A DNA stretch of 64,000 nucleotides, taken from contig UZAN01039671.1 of NCBI GenBank assembly GCA_900618425.1, positions 7,177 to 71,176 on the forward strand, in the 5' to 3' direction. The position numbers and the translations under genes are program-made. Below, in pieces: positions 36,201-48,994 of the stretch. Each line of letters begins with the position of its first letter. Position 1 is the first letter of the stretch. Below the pieces are notes generated by a model that saw only the letters and a list, made by a program, of their open reading frames with translations, did no database searches and was not told where the DNA came from. This stretch comes from Echinostoma caproni (Eukaryota > Platyhelminthes > Trematoda > Plagiorchiida > Echinostomatidae).

Positions 36201-36631
36201 CGACGAATTCATCATATGAAAAGGGTTTCACTGATGGTCACGTGGTGAACCGGTGTCACATTATTAGATGAGTGTAATTATGATAGAAATAAAACATTAG
36301 GTTCCTTATAATCCCTAGGAATCTAGCAGATTTATCCAACTAACCCATGCTCACTGGGTATAAAATATTTATAGAAACACCACTACTCAGTGGGCAATTA
36401 CTTGTACTATTTGCTTGATTCAACCCAATCACCAAAGGTTTGACACACAGATATTTATCGAAGAATAAGAGAGCAGCTTAACTTTTTCTTCATAAATGCA
36501 GCTTGTCTTTAGATTATCTCACTATTTTTTCCGGGTAAATACTGAAGGCTACCCGGGTCAAACGTCTAAGTTATCTCAAAGACCGTTCCTTCCGTGTTTC
36601 TTTATTCATGCATTTCACGTTCTGTCTTTAG

Positions 36632-36643
36632 CTTGTTCCCAAC
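36632..36643 (+). CDS. MEG exon 16 (12 nt), Ser-Cys-Ser-Gln unit
   Basis: CTTGTTCCCAAC between GTTCTGTCTTTAG and GTAAGT. T plus CT gives Ser, then CSQ, ending in C. Close in sequence to exon 14. Confidence 0.78.
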
Positions 36644-37292
36644 GTAAGTGGATCCCCGTAAGACTCGTAATAGCCCGGTTGATGCGACCGTTTATTTTAG
36701 TCCCAGATTCGAAACCCTGATCGAATGTGATTGGAAACTGTTGATTGTATGGTTGAATACTCTGTTCAGTTGATTTGGAGGGAGTGAGAGTAATTAATAC
36801 AAGTGGTTCTCACAGAATCACTCAGCGAGTAACCGCAATGCCATGAAATACGGATTGCTAAAATAAAGCGGTTTGCAACTTTAGTTGAAGAAACAGATTA
36901 CGATGAATGTCATCGGTCTAGATTCGCTTATCACCTTTGGAAATGGCATAAGTGTCAAGGACGAGAACACAATCTCACTACAGCTATCAAATCGGACACG
37001 TAGGAATGATGCATTGTTTGAGTGAATATACCGCCACCAAATTCGGAACAGAACGATATCAATCAGCATATGAAAGCGCGAACTTTGAGATCATTCAATC
37101 GGATATCAGTACTAAATGAAAGGTGACAAAAAATGAGACAGTATGACAGTTGATTTGTATGTTATTAAAACGTAAAATACCAAAGCGACCTTTAGCGATT
37201 TGAACCACAAACAAGGATCTTGTATTTAACTGCTGAAAATGAACACTTTGAAGTTCACAGCTATTCTTATGCGTTTCTTTTTTTAAATACAG

Positions 37293-37304
37293 CGTGGAAT
37301 TGTC
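37293..37304 (+). CDS. MEG exon 17 (12 nt), Pro-Trp-Asn-Cys unit
   Basis: CGTGGAATTGTC between TTTTTTTAAATACAG and GTAAGT. C plus CG gives Pro, then WNC, ending in C. The intron before it is 649 nt. Confidence 0.78.
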
Positions 37305-37905
37305 GTAAGTTGGTCATATGCATTGATGCAGCAAAACTGGGAGATAAGGTTTCTCGCAGGAGGAAGAAAACTACCAGAGAATAAGAAATGAAAAAAATAG
37401 CAACCATATAAAATTAAATGAGATAATCTACTATAGTATGATGCAAACAAAATATGTTCACTTCATTCTACTTGGAAAATTTGACCTCGTTGAATTTTTA
37501 CCCAATTGAAGTTGAAAAAGCGCAAAAACTCTCATGCAAAATGGAATAATTAGCAACTGTTAAATAGAAAACCGGACAAAAACTTCAATCGATAAATTAG
37601 TTAGTTGCTTGATATTGCCGTGGCTCATGACCGTTCATAGGAGGAATCAGGAGTTTTAAGACGCGGACGGTTCCTTTGGTGTGAAGCTTCATCAACAACG
37701 AGACCACGGTAAATGACTAGATAAACTGAAAATCGTGAGCAGAAACAAAGTCCACCGGATCGTAATTCAGAGTCCACTATAGATTTATTTGATGAGGATT
37801 TTTATGTGACCGACAGGCATTAAACAAATCATTACCAGTACTGTCGTCATCATCATCATCGTACAGCGAGATACAATGAAGTGAGTTTTGCTAATCGCTG
37901 ACAAG

Positions 37906-37926
37906 CACTCAATGTACAAATAGTAA
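37906..37926 (+). CDS. Candidate MEG exon (21 nt)
   Basis: Phase 1-1 frame LNVQIV after a split codon, between GCTGACAAG and GTGAGG. The acceptor is weak and purine-rich just upstream. A better donor (GTAAGT at 37923) would break the frame. Confidence 0.25.
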
Positions 37927-38019
37927 GTGAGGAAAATCCTAGATAGATAGGGTTTGTGTTTATTTGTAGGAAGCCCAAGAACGTGAAACTTTCATATCAA
38001 CACAATTATTGCACAATTT

Positions 38020-38640
38020 ATCTATGCGTACACACCGTTTCAAACATTCTGGTCAGATGAGAAATGACAACAAGAACGCCACTTCCGTCCATTAGATGAC
38101 ATACCCTTCTGTATCTCCAACCAACCAGTTACAGAGTCTTTCGGATTGCAACCTGGAGTACGGGAGACGCCAACTATACGCGATCGTTCAGTGCATTTTT
38201 TTCACGCCTCGTTTGCACGTCGTTTGTTGATATCCGTTTGGTTTCCTCCAACCCGCAAACGTAACTGTGCGTGAGAGACGGTGCGGTAGACGATAGCTGA
38301 GCATGACCAACACATGTCCTAACCAGGGAATCCTGCTCATCTGTGAAAACAAATCATTAGCAAATTTGCAAAGGCCTACCTCTGAGTTGCTTACGCGCCT
38401 GATCGATCCAACTCATGCCGAATTGCGTAAACATCGGTTGTCGAATACTTTTAGACGGGGAATATCTCCTGTGCTAATCAGTGCGTTTTCTAATATCTCG
38501 TCTACTAGGAAATTGAATAAGAATGACAAAACAGAGCACCCTTGACGATCCGAATAGGCTTACAGAATGCTGTGGCATTTCTTTCCGCATCAGTGCTTAC
38601 ATTGGGGATTCATTTTCCGTTGACTATGTGTTCGACGCAG
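38020..38640 (-). mobile_element. LINE pol fragment with internal deletion
   Basis: The minus strand reads GCSVLSFLFNFLVDEILENAL near 38463-38545 (the family's GCxLSPxLFN motif), then directly KVFDNRCLRNSA near 38415-38450 and SRIPWLGHVL near 38310-38340. In intact relatives these blocks are far apart, so the YxDD region is deleted. It lies antisense in the intron after exon 17. Confidence 0.78.
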
Positions 38641-38779
38641 TTGGAGGACTTGACTCAGGGTGCAGGTTTGATCACTGCAACCGCTCGTCGGTCAAAATCC
38701 TGCTTGTTAATCAAGAATATACATCTCCTTTAATGGTGTCAGGCGACAAGGTGTCACAGAAGTTAGATAATCGGAGTTA

Positions 38780-39880
38780 AACTTACCCCCGGGGGGTTGC
38801 ATAGATGTTGCGTGAACTATTGTACAAAATCCCAACAATTAATGAATCATCCCCAGATAAAGGGTTACGCTTCTCGACCAGATGCTGCTAGTTGACGAAA
38901 ATCACCAACCAGCTTAGAAAGAGTGAAAGAAGCTTGTTTACCGATTGAGTATACCTTCTTCCTACTAATTCTGTAAGAGATTCACATGTTACCACCCACA
39001 GCAATCGCCAGAACAACCGCGCAAGCACCAAGCCAATCGAATCGTTCACTAAAATATTTCGCCCAGTGAGCAATTCGTTGTTCTTTATAGCGGATACTCT
39101 GCCCACACTTATCACAAAACGTTTCACTGACTTGTATGCGCCCTGCGTATCAAATAAAACAGTCTTTGAATATTACCTAATGCAGAAGCTATTTCTATTC
39201 CATTTGCTAATCTGATTCACCAGTTTTCACGATCTTTCCTCGGGTTTTTCTTGAGCTGTCGTTGCAAACGTCCCCAGTTTACATGTTCATCCTGCCATCT
39301 TTCGATTTCGTTCCATCAAGATTAGTGACTCTCGAGAAATTCATTGGCTTTGATGAAACTCCGGCAAGGATCCTCAAAATAAATGTTTTTCGCGATGAGT
39401 TGATCAGTCCTTTCAATTATAACAGCTATTGTTTATTATAATGAATCCTATTGGCATAGGATCCATTCTTGTAAGAAATACCTTCTGTAAAACATGAGGG
39501 TTGGGCTCAGAATCCATGGTATCCTATTATTTCTTCAGTATCCTGTTAGCCGAATGTTTTATTGCACGCACAAATTTCTGTGAAAAACATCAGACGGAGA
39601 AACCACAGCCGCGTAAAAAGGAATTGTTGATGCCAGAAAACCGCAAACTTTAGCCACTGTAATTGGATTGTTGAACCACATAAGTCCCCAGTACGTTGGA
39701 TGCGGTACTGCGTCCGATGAGAGCGAACCTGTCTACCATCAAAGTTAGGAATCCCTGTTGCAGAAATTCATCTGTAACTGGGACATAATTTGCTTGACTA
39801 GTTGCTTATCATCAACCACTGATTGCTGGAAAATCGTTAATACCTTACATCCAATTATTACTTGACCTCCGTGAACCTTC
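38780..39880. other. Intron interior, nothing recognised
   Basis: No repeat or splice pair meeting the criteria was found. Short open frames only. Confidence 0.4.
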
Positions 39881-39882
39881 AG

Positions 39883-39894
39883 CACAAAACAAAG
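39883..39894 (+). CDS. MEG exon 18 (12 nt), Pro-Gln-Asn-Lys unit
   Basis: CACAAAACAAAG between CCGTGAACCTTCAG and GTTAGT. C plus CA gives Pro, then QNK, ending in G. The donor is less canonical than in neighbouring exons. Confidence 0.55.
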
Positions 39895-40581
39895 GTTAGT
39901 GAAAAATGTTTTTCGTGCATCATTTACAATTTCTTTTTTTCACGAGATACGGCCGCTCGTGCCGTTTGAAAACCAAAAATAGGAAACGAGATAAAATATA
40001 TGAATATGCTTCAGAGATTGCAGATAGTGAATCCGGTCGCCAGTAGACGTGCAATGACATTATATCGAAAGCGATTATGTATAAACACGTATTGGGAGTC
40101 ATATGAGCCAAGCCATGAAATATTGTTCAAAATAGTTGTTCTAAAAAAACAAAATAAAAGAAAATAGCCTAGAAGACCAGATCGATGAAAAGAACGGTAA
40201 ATATTGAATAGGAGCAGATACAACCCGAAACCCATATCAGTATGGATAGTGTGCTTAAGCCTTCCATGACAGTCAAGTAGCATGAATTCTGGCACTAACT
40301 GGTGCCACTCAGTGTGTGAAGTTTAAGCCCAGTAGGGAAACACGAATAACGGTACACGGCGCGACAAATGTGTAGCCTACCGTGTCAAAACTATCGTGAA
40401 TGATTGTGCCTTACTCAGTGCAACCAACATTTGACAATCTATGTGGTACACCGTGACATGAAACACCAGGGAAATTCTAATGTTTGATATGATTATATAT
40501 CCACCCAACAAGAACCACACCTCACATTGAAAAAAATGTAACTGTACACTTGTCTATATACACCTGTCTGATTCTTTACAG

Positions 40582-40593
40582 TATTACCACTGA
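40582..40593 (+). CDS. MEG exon 19 (12 nt)
   Basis: TATTACCACTGA between TGATTCTTTACAG and GTAAGT. G plus TA gives Val, then LPL, ending in A. In another frame it contains TGA, but not in phase 1. Confidence 0.72.
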   Translation, partial: YYH

Positions 40594-40812
40594 GTAAGTA
40601 ATTACTTGCAAAAATTCACCTTATTTATTAGCAATTGATTTGCGTACCAGTAACAATGAAATGGGAATTAGAAATCAGTATCTGTAACTCAAATCTATGA
40701 CAAGAAGTAAGGTGATTTCCTGTTCAATTATGCAACCATCATTTGCGACTGTACTAAACTCGAGCATGATAGAGTCAATTCTCAATTTTCTCTGAAACCT
40801 ATTTTATCCTAG

Positions 40813-40824
40813 CTGGCAATCCAC
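40813..40824 (+). CDS. MEG exon 20 (12 nt)
   Basis: CTGGCAATCCAC between TATTTTATCCTAG and GTGAGT. A plus CT gives Thr, then GNP, ending in C. The intron before it is only 219 nt, the shortest among the well-supported exons. Confidence 0.75.
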
Positions 40825-42039
40825 GTGAGTGTAAAAGTTGGAATCACAACCACATTCCGTCCAATGAGCAATTTAATGACTTTAATTAGCCCAACATTAG
40901 GGGTGAGGGGCGGGAAGTGGGATCAATAAAAAAAAACATTTCGTGAGCGCTAAAGCTGTGAGTAGGATTAAGCAATATCGTCCTCATCGAAGCACGCGAA
41001 TCTAAGAGTCAAGCTTCTATTCAACCATGTAGACCTAATATTGACCATAGTTTGACTCAAGTGCTATATTAAATGAGACTAAGAAAAAACGTTTATTCAT
41101 TGAAAATCGATTTTTCTTTGTTTTGAGAATAAAAAAACTGGAAAAATGCAATTTGAACTCGTTGCTCAATGTTTTTGCAGAAACAGATTGCTTTGTAAAG
41201 CAAAAGAGAGTGACTATTGAGATCCATTTACCGAGTACAACTGGTTTCTTCCCTTTTCTGAAATCTGATTTGAACAGCACCGTAATAAGGAATTTTTTTG
41301 AAAATTTACCCTTGAAATAACTTCGTCTCTGCGTGCTCATTAAAATGCGTGTGGGAGTAACTAGAATCACTTGAACCGGTAAACTAAAGTTAACGTGAGC
41401 AATGGCCTGAGATTAGAGCGTTCATGTAGTGCTTTACGATGCTCAAATAAGTAGTCTGCGTGTGTGGATAGAGAGGCGAATTTCATCAAGCCCGTGAGAT
41501 ACTAACAATTTGTTTCCGTTTTAATCCAATGACACCGTTAAAGTAAACGTTGATGGACAAAATCTCTGCATAAGATCATACGCTATTCACTGTTAAACTT
41601 CCTTGTTGGAAAAATCGTTTATTTCATTTTAATGGATGTGACTAAGTTCCTCTCATAGATTTTCATCTCGGAAGTACTCTTGAGTAGTGGTCCAGGTTGC
41701 TTTTTGTCACAATAATGTACAAGGTAATCAGTGATGATACAAATACCTAATTCACATTCTTATATATAAAGATATATATCAATTGAGATCAAATCACTTC
41801 CTCTGGGCGAACACCATAATGGCAGATACATATCTAAACGTGGGAATACTCTTACGATCAGAACCGATGAGAAGCACTCAGACTCAACTGAGCATCGAAA
41901 GATGAAAATATATCCAACAAATTGAAAATGTACGACTATTCTGAAACAGGGCTTCACGTTATATATAGCATATTTAAATATATTTTCACACACGTCTGAA
42001 TCCAGACTATGCCAAACAAATGATTGTACAATGATGATA

Positions 42040-42600
42040 TTTATGAAAAAGAAAAACTTCCATGGTTTCCATGTGGGCGGAATACTGCCAGACCGCCCAG
42101 GACAAAGCAGGTGAATTTTCTTGAGGAATACACAACCGGAGCTTTCGGCTAGCCAAAGGTTGGCCCATGTGGCAGTGGGGCGGTGTGCGAAAACCACAAT
42201 CCATTGGGGGCTCAGTGTCCAGTTCATCGGATCATTCACCCTCTTGGACGGTGGGCATAACATCCAAGGTGCTTCACACACCTCCATGCCCAATCGAGCC
42301 GGTGACCACGACCGCCACAATCGGGAAGGTGTGTGTCGTTCGTACACCTCTTCTTCGTTTGGAATCACGGTTTTGATCGACTTCCCTAGGTGAACTACCA
42401 GTGGTTTACCAGTCGGGTTACAGCCTCGGATGTCGGCTTTTCGATCTCTCACTTTGGTGGGACAACACCCTCGCCATGATAACTTAGTGAGAATGTCTTC
42501 TTCTGAAGATGCTATTTGAGACGCTCGGTAGTATGGAAACATTTTGCGAGGTGCAAAAGAGAGCCACCTCACTTGAAAACGGTTCCACCAAACCACACTT
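42040..42600 (+). repeat. Unknown interspersed repeat, copy B (plus)
   Basis: Shares ordered blocks with 50640-51220: CACTTTGGTGGGACAACACC near 42451 against a CACTTTAGTGGTAACACC block near 51118, and a CTACCAGTGGT block near 42397 and 51062. It also matches the reverse complement of 17240-17570. The 313-codon minus-strand frame 41760-42701 runs antisense through it and is probably incidental. Confidence 0.6.
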
Positions 42601-42887
42601 CCTATTGTTATCGCCTGGCATTTTGCTTCTCTCTTTATATCAGTGATTCCAACAGATGACTGATGAAGTTGGCCTAATTGTGTCGCAGCGAACGAGATCA
42701 TCGTGTCTTATCGGACTAGTAGGAAAGTAGCGGGAAAACCCGAGTAAAGAGAACAAATGGTGACAAAACTGTCCAGTTGTACCATCAAATAAATAAAACG
42801 CTTGTAAGACCAAAAGTAACTGCATACACACACTCTCACTCTGTGTTTTGAGGAATTTTTCGCTTTAACTTCGGATGAAGTGTTTAG

Positions 42888-42920
42888 CTTTTGCAAATGC
42901 GAGAATGGGAAGCCTTCCAG
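42888..42920 (+). CDS. MEG exon 21 (33 nt)
   Basis: Acceptor GAAGTGTTTAG and donor CAG/GTGAAA. Phase 1-1: C plus CT gives Pro, then FANARMGSLP, ending in G. An overlapping alternative uses AG at 42919-42920 as acceptor and the GTACGT at 42948 as donor (27 nt, also phase 1-1). Both keep the frame, and I prefer the first on composition only. Confidence 0.5.
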
Positions 42921-43524
42921 GTGAAATGATCCATTCTACGGAGGTACGTACGTAATTGATCACCGATAGAGATACTCTTGAAGATTTTTCGTTCATTTTA
43001 TATTGCAAACATACCATAACTCCTGTTGTAAAAATGCATGATAACTTTATAGATTAATTTCCAATCAAGTGTTTGGGTTCATTCCTATCATAAAAGACAG
43101 AGTATTGCAATCGAGAAACTCCTGTCAAATTTGGAAAATCATTTCGTTTTATCGCAATAAAATACTATTTGAAAATATGATAATCGACGTCATTGCTATA
43201 GAAAGAATTAAGAAACATGTGAAAAAATGGAAAACGAAACAGATAAACAGTCCCGAATCAGAAATTGTTCGCGATGAATAAAAATACATTACTGACTATT
43301 TCCGAGAATACCACAGTTTATGAAAAAAGTATTCATCTCTATGTGATTCACCCAATGTATCTGCCGGAACCTTGTTTCCCGTTCAATTGCAAATCGCGCT
43401 GCGAATCAATCTTTGCCCGTCAGGAAACTGGAAGTTGTGTCCACTATGTAGTTCTACCGAAATAAGCATGAATTACACCGGTATTCGTTGTTAGGTATTT
43501 CGGTCTAGGCTGATCAATAATTAG

Positions 43525-43551
43525 TTATTGGAACACAGATCGTTGGCAAGA
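43525..43551 (+). CDS. Candidate MEG exon (27 nt)
   Basis: Phase 1-1 frame IGTQIVGK between CAATAATTAG and GTAGGT, with a branch-like CTGAT upstream. The pyrimidine tract is poor and there is no Cys or Pro, so support is modest. Confidence 0.33.
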
Positions 43552-45091
43552 GTAGGTTTCTGAGGCTTCATTCTGAAGCTATTACCGTCACATTTAAGAA
43601 AGAAAATAAGCGGGAGAAGACGTGCTTCCATCAAGCATTCTAGGTTAACTATTGATAATAAACCAGTGAGGAAGTGACTCAGTTTACCCTAGTTCTCTTT
43701 TCTCGATTATGCCTGGATAGACTGTCACCCATGCTCATCTACCAATTAAAGTCTACCTATGCTGAAAGTTAATATAAAACGAAGATCTAAATCCACGGAC
43801 GGGACATCGACCACTTTAGCTTAGTTCGACTACTGCAACTGGGTGTCCGTTCAACACTAATTAAACTTTCACCATCATTTCTGGGGTACCACAAAACCTC
43901 TATATCAGCTCTGTGGTAATCATCATTCGCTTGTTGAAACCGGAGTTGTATACATAAAAGAGGGCTGCTTTAAACATTTAAACTTTCCTGATCTTAAGTG
44001 AACAAAACCACCGATTGCGAAGTTTAATTTACCTGTTTATGTCCGAGCAAGAGTATTCAGGACAAACTTGGCCACCCCAACCCGTTTCTAATCTTGAATC
44101 CACCTCGAGCATTTGACCCAGACATATCACACGTCAGTTATTCTCGTACATGTATTGGCTGAGGATAAATATGCTACCCTAAGATTAGCGTTCTGATTAG
44201 AATAATAAAGCTTATCTTGCAAATTGGTATTGCTTAATTCTCATTTAATGATCAGTGGTATTTGGTATTGAGTTTGTGATTCAATCTAGAGCCATTTATA
44301 CCACAATGAACATAGTCAGATTTCAGTCCAATAATCGGTGTTTGTTCATACATGTATTGTAACACCTAGTCATTGGGTGATAAACAAGTTTGACAGAGAG
44401 ACAAGTGCCGAATACGACGATGGCTGTGACCAAGACTCCGTAGAGTATGTCTTCCTGCTGGAATTGATTTTAAATTGGGGTCATTCAGACCGCTATGTCT
44501 GATACTTGCTGCTTGTATGGAGTACTTTACAGACGCTCTCTATCAGTCGGAAATCAATTATTTACTTGTTTTATATAAAGTGAGACGCCTCGAAACAGAC
44601 TGTCTTATACGTTGGTTTTCCCTAATTTCGTAGTCTATAAATAATAAGTACCAGAGTTCTTTCGTCGTTCCTCTGCGTGGGTCTGAACACGTCAATAATG
44701 GTTTGCAATAAGCATAGTTTATATTTGTGCTTGAGGAATTCACATTCAAGTCAAGTCAAGTATTTGCTTTGTGTAATTTTGTTCAACAATCTGTGTCATC
44801 GGTCGTTTCTAATAAGTGTTTCGGTGGACTAATCAACTTCCAGTAACATGGTATTCTGGTCATTAAATTACAACAATTGATCGATAGCACACCTGTTATA
44901 TTATTGCCAGAGGTCGACGGTATAGAGTTCAACAACCCAACGAGCACTCACAGGTGCTCTTTACTTTGATCTGCCGCAGTTCACACAGCATTACCAAATA
45001 ATTTCATAAAGGTAGTGCGAAAAATGCATGCCACGCAAATACTGATTTTCATTCGTCTCATTGCGTTTTGTCTTGCGATAATTTTTTACAG

Positions 45092-45121
45092 CACTATGCT
45101 GTCCACCGCCTTGCACACATA
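45092..45121 (+). CDS. MEG exon 22 (30 nt), Cys-Cys-Pro-Pro-Pro
   Basis: The acceptor ATAATTTTTTACAG is strong, as is the donor A/GTGAGT. Phase 1-1: G plus CA gives Ala, then LCCPPPCTH, ending in A. Three cysteines around a triple Pro fit the rest of the product. Confidence 0.82.
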
Positions 45122-45739
45122 GTGAGTATTAATATCTGTCAGCTTTCCCTCTGTTGGTACTATCCTGTTCAAAATTATTACCCTGTCTGATGTTTGTGAT
45201 CCAACAATGTGCGCCAACAACGCGGGCCTAATCCGATAGAAGGCACCTATACGTCATAAAGCATTGCGTCAAACTTTTTTCGTTTCATAATTTCATCAGA
45301 AATGTTTACGTTTCGGAAATAAATCAATCGATTAAAAAATGAAACGAGCTGAAATGTTAAATTACTTATGGTTATCAGATATATTCAATCTCTTCTGAAA
45401 AATGTTAATGGGACCAGCAACATAATGTAAAGAGAATTGACATTGACTATCAATTTTCCGTGCTCTCATTCAGTTTTCTACAAATCAACTGCATCAGAAT
45501 GTTATAAGAAGGATACCATATATGAACATTTGTATAATTATATGACTTTAAACGGAAAGAAGTTATTTGGAGATGAATGACAAAGGATGTGGGGCTTATG
45601 GTTACAAAAATTCGTAAAAAGAGAATGGTAGAAAGGAAACAGTTATGTAAGTTAAAAAGATTATTGTCGCAGGAGATAGAGAGTTAAAAATTTGAAATAG
45701 ATACAACTAGGGATGAATTGGAACGGATCTAGAAAGGTA

Positions 45740-45960
45740 ACGAAGTGGAAAATTGGCCCCATTCCAATGGAATTATTTGTGATGACCGACAAAGACCACA
45801 GGACAGCTGTTGCGTTTTGTTTGGGACTTGTCAGCAGTGTGTGTGTACCTTCTGTTTCCCTGTTAGAACTCGAACTGCGAACATTCGGATCGGAATTTGG
45901 AACCCTTAGCTCTGAGTGGCACGGTCGATTGTCATCACCTTGCGCGAATGGCTGAATCAA
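45740..45960 (+). repeat. Interspersed repeat copy (pair with 340-540)
   Basis: Shares GTGATGACCGACAAAGA near 45780 and TTGTTTGGGACTTGTCAGCA near 45818 with the left-edge copy. The 80-99 codon frames across it are by-products. Confidence 0.5.
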
Positions 45961-47048
45961 TTTTAGATAACCAAGTTTGGATCAGCATATTCCGTTGTTC
46001 AGAGGTACCGGGCACTCCTGGTGATCTGTGACGTGGGTTGTATTCCTTGAGATACCGGTAATTTTTCCAGGATGAAATGTATTTATTTGCGATGGAAACC
46101 CACTAAGAGTGCATGGTGACTCTGAACAGTCGGATAGGCTAATTCAAACTTGATACTTGATGCAGCCGAATAGGTCAAAACGAGTAACGTAATATGGAAT
46201 TGAGTAAGATGAAGTGCCACAGAAGAGGTAGAGCAACGGCTAATATGAGGCAGAAGAAAGGAGGAAATATGACCAACAATTACCACGGGAACAGCAAATG
46301 CATCACAACGGCCTTTTGCACGCATAGATCAGGCTTAATACGGTTAACGAACACGGTTTTGGCAAACCTACATATTGTCGAGCTTATAAATGTGAGGATA
46401 ACAACAAGAGCTTTGAGTTTCTTAGTACCAATATCCCGTATCCGACAGATGCCGTATTGCGTAACCAGTTTCGACTCTCTTCCCTCCGCGAGTAAATGGT
46501 TTTAACTTGCATAGTTGTTTCTATGCTGGCATCCTTTTTTCCGAATCGTTTTACCCATTAGCTCTACCTCATCGTTTGCTCACGTCCAAATGACTCAAGT
46601 AATGACTCAACAACTCATTTTTTTCCACCTGAACCCATGGAATTAAACAAAGGTTCATAACTTGTTCTCGTCTTATAACATCACGAATTGTGGATATATT
46701 CGAATGATCCGGAACCTCTGAACACCTCATTCACTTGATGAAACGCATTTCAAGGCAAACTGTGATACACCGTACGGATTTGTATCAAAAGATGTAAACA
46801 CACTAAAAAATCTTCGCCACATAAACCAAGACAAATTGATAACTACAGTGTTCCTAAAAGAAATATGTACATCGGCTAGTTCCTGTTTCGCAGAAATAAT
46901 TGCGGTTAATCACGAAGAATCGTCTTCAGTACTCTGGACCGGTGTCATTTGATCTGCCCAGAATGATCACAAACTATTTAAATTCTTTCACGGCAGTCGA
47001 TAAATGGTTCTTGTTTTTCACATGTTCTTATATTCCCACATGTTTGAG

Positions 47049-47096
47049 GTGCCCCAACAAACTGCCCGTGCACGTGTTCACCAAATTGTCATCACC
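47049..47096 (+). CDS. MEG exon 23 (48 nt), Cys-rich
   Basis: The acceptor follows a pyrimidine-rich stretch (TTGTTTTTCACATGTTCTTA, then CACATGTTTGAG). The donor is C/GTGAGT. Phase 1-1: A plus GT gives Ser, then APTNCPCTCSPNCHH, ending in C. Four cysteines in fifteen residues make this the most Cys-dense exon of the gene. Confidence 0.78.
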
Positions 47097-47504
47097 GTGA
47101 GTTTAATTTTTGTTTGTGATTTGATGCTTTGATATTCATTTCGAGTGTTTAACATTTACATTTCTTGCATTGTGTTTTCCCACGCGGTGCACCAGTGGGC
47201 TACAACATGTGAATGTTCTAGACTCTAGCGATACTCTTACATTTGAGAGAGGAGTTAGCACAGTATTCTGTCATTAGTAATAGCGGTGACCAGATTCACG
47301 CACAGATTTGTCAACCTTTTCACAGTAGAAAACCGAACCGCGCGTTGCACATTTTAGCCAGTAACTGTAACATTCAGTTGTTTCCGGTTCATAGTAGCAT
47401 TTTGGTTACGGGGCTAAATATTCTTTTTCATTTTTTTTAATTTTACGCCGTTCAGGGAAGGAGAAGCGGCCAATCAAGGGGCTGCCATGCAACACACAAT
47501 TGGG

Positions 47505-47585
47505 TAGTTAAGCAGTTGTGGTGGGATTCGAACACACTTTCCCGAGGTGGTAATTTGGTGACGTTACCACCGTTCCACCAAGGGT
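47505..47585 (-). repeat. tRNA-derived SINE head
   Basis: The minus strand carries the B box GTGTTCGAATCCCACCAC and an A-box-like block ending GGTAACG. Closely related to 11649-11726. Confidence 0.55.
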
Positions 47586-48027
47586 ATGCATAAGCTTCAA
47601 AATGGAAACTAGAGGAGATTAATAAAATTAAAATAAATATTAATAAACAACCAAAAAGCTTCCAATTATTTGATGAACAGTGAAGATCCCGTGTAATGGA
47701 AACACGATGCACTTTGGAAGCACCTTTGCAGTAAATTTATTATCTGTTCCATAGGGTATACATAACAAACTGTTGTCCGGATGAAACAAACTAATTGTGG
47801 CGTTTTAGTTTTCCCCAAACTCTGGGTCTCTAACCGATGGTTTTACGATTCGAGCTGATTAGGTAAATCGTACCTCGCAAAATGCCTCGAAATCATTTCT
47901 TTGAATTTCAACTTCAAACGTATCTGATGCAATAAAATTGTCTGAATCCTCCAAATTTTTGATAAAACTTTATTCAGGAATATGTTCATCGTTTTCAATA
48001 AAAATGTACCTAACATTTTGTCTACAG

Positions 48028-48054
48028 CATCACCGGACTTGTCCGTTTTTCGAG
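48028..48054 (+). CDS. MEG exon 24 (27 nt)
   Basis: Acceptor CATTTTGTCTACAG and donor G/GTAGGT. Phase 1-1: C plus CA gives Pro, then SPDLSVFR, ending in G. No Cys. Confidence 0.78.
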
Positions 48055-48994
48055 GTAGGTTGATCGCCGAATTTGCTCACTAATCCGTGGAATCTCTATT
48101 GGGTAATCAGTCCAGAAATCCGCTGTTATTGAGCTTATCTTCGGGTTTGTAAAGAGTAATAGGCCCCAACTATAAGCGCATAGTCGTCCGCTTGAAATAT
48201 CGCTACATGGTTGGCAAACAAATGATTAGCACCTGGTCTTCCTCTTGAGAGCGTTACATAGAAAAAGTCATCGGTGTACTGTTTCAGACTCGTCCGGTTG
48301 AAGTACATTACTCACGTTTCACTCGACAGATAACATCAATAAAATCATTTTCATCTCAAAGAAGTTACACACCTAAAAGCTGATGTTTTGCAGTAAAATT
48401 AGATGGGTTACGTTTGTTTCCCAGATTTTGGAATTCACGATTATACCACTGATTCCTATTCACGGTCTACAGTCAAAGAACCAAGCAGAACCTCGTAAGA
48501 CAGACGTAATCCAATTGGAATCAATGTGTTGGGCTAACCGACCAAAACTAATCTCTCAATCAGGTGTTTGTTTAGCAATCTAACAGTGATAATAAACGAT
48601 ATATCAGTGCCATTCCTTCAGTCACTGAATGAAGGTACTCAGGCACAATAAAGGTCCTGAAGCGTTATCCGCACAATATCAAAGTTGTATCTACAAAATA
48701 CAAACGAACGTGTATGTCAATGGAGAGTTGTTTTCGAATGTTGCAGACTAAGGCACGCGCGCGTTTTTTGATTCACAACAATGTATCACAACACAAACAT
48801 TCGTTTGATTTAGAATGCATATCTCTGTTACATAATACAAAATAGTTAAGTGAACACGGAATCGCCACATGTCTATAAAACAAAAGAGTATCGGATACTG
48901 TGAATTCATATGTGTAATTATTTACAAATAGATGTTTTTATATCAAATTGTTCGTATTCTATTATGACATTAATTTACTCCGTCCACTTACGTG

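Noticed and set aside
41760..42701. Longest open frame in the window (313 codons, minus strand)
   Set aside because: It runs antisense through an interspersed repeat whose relatives at 17240 and 50640 do not keep this frame. It has no recognised domain or signal peptide.
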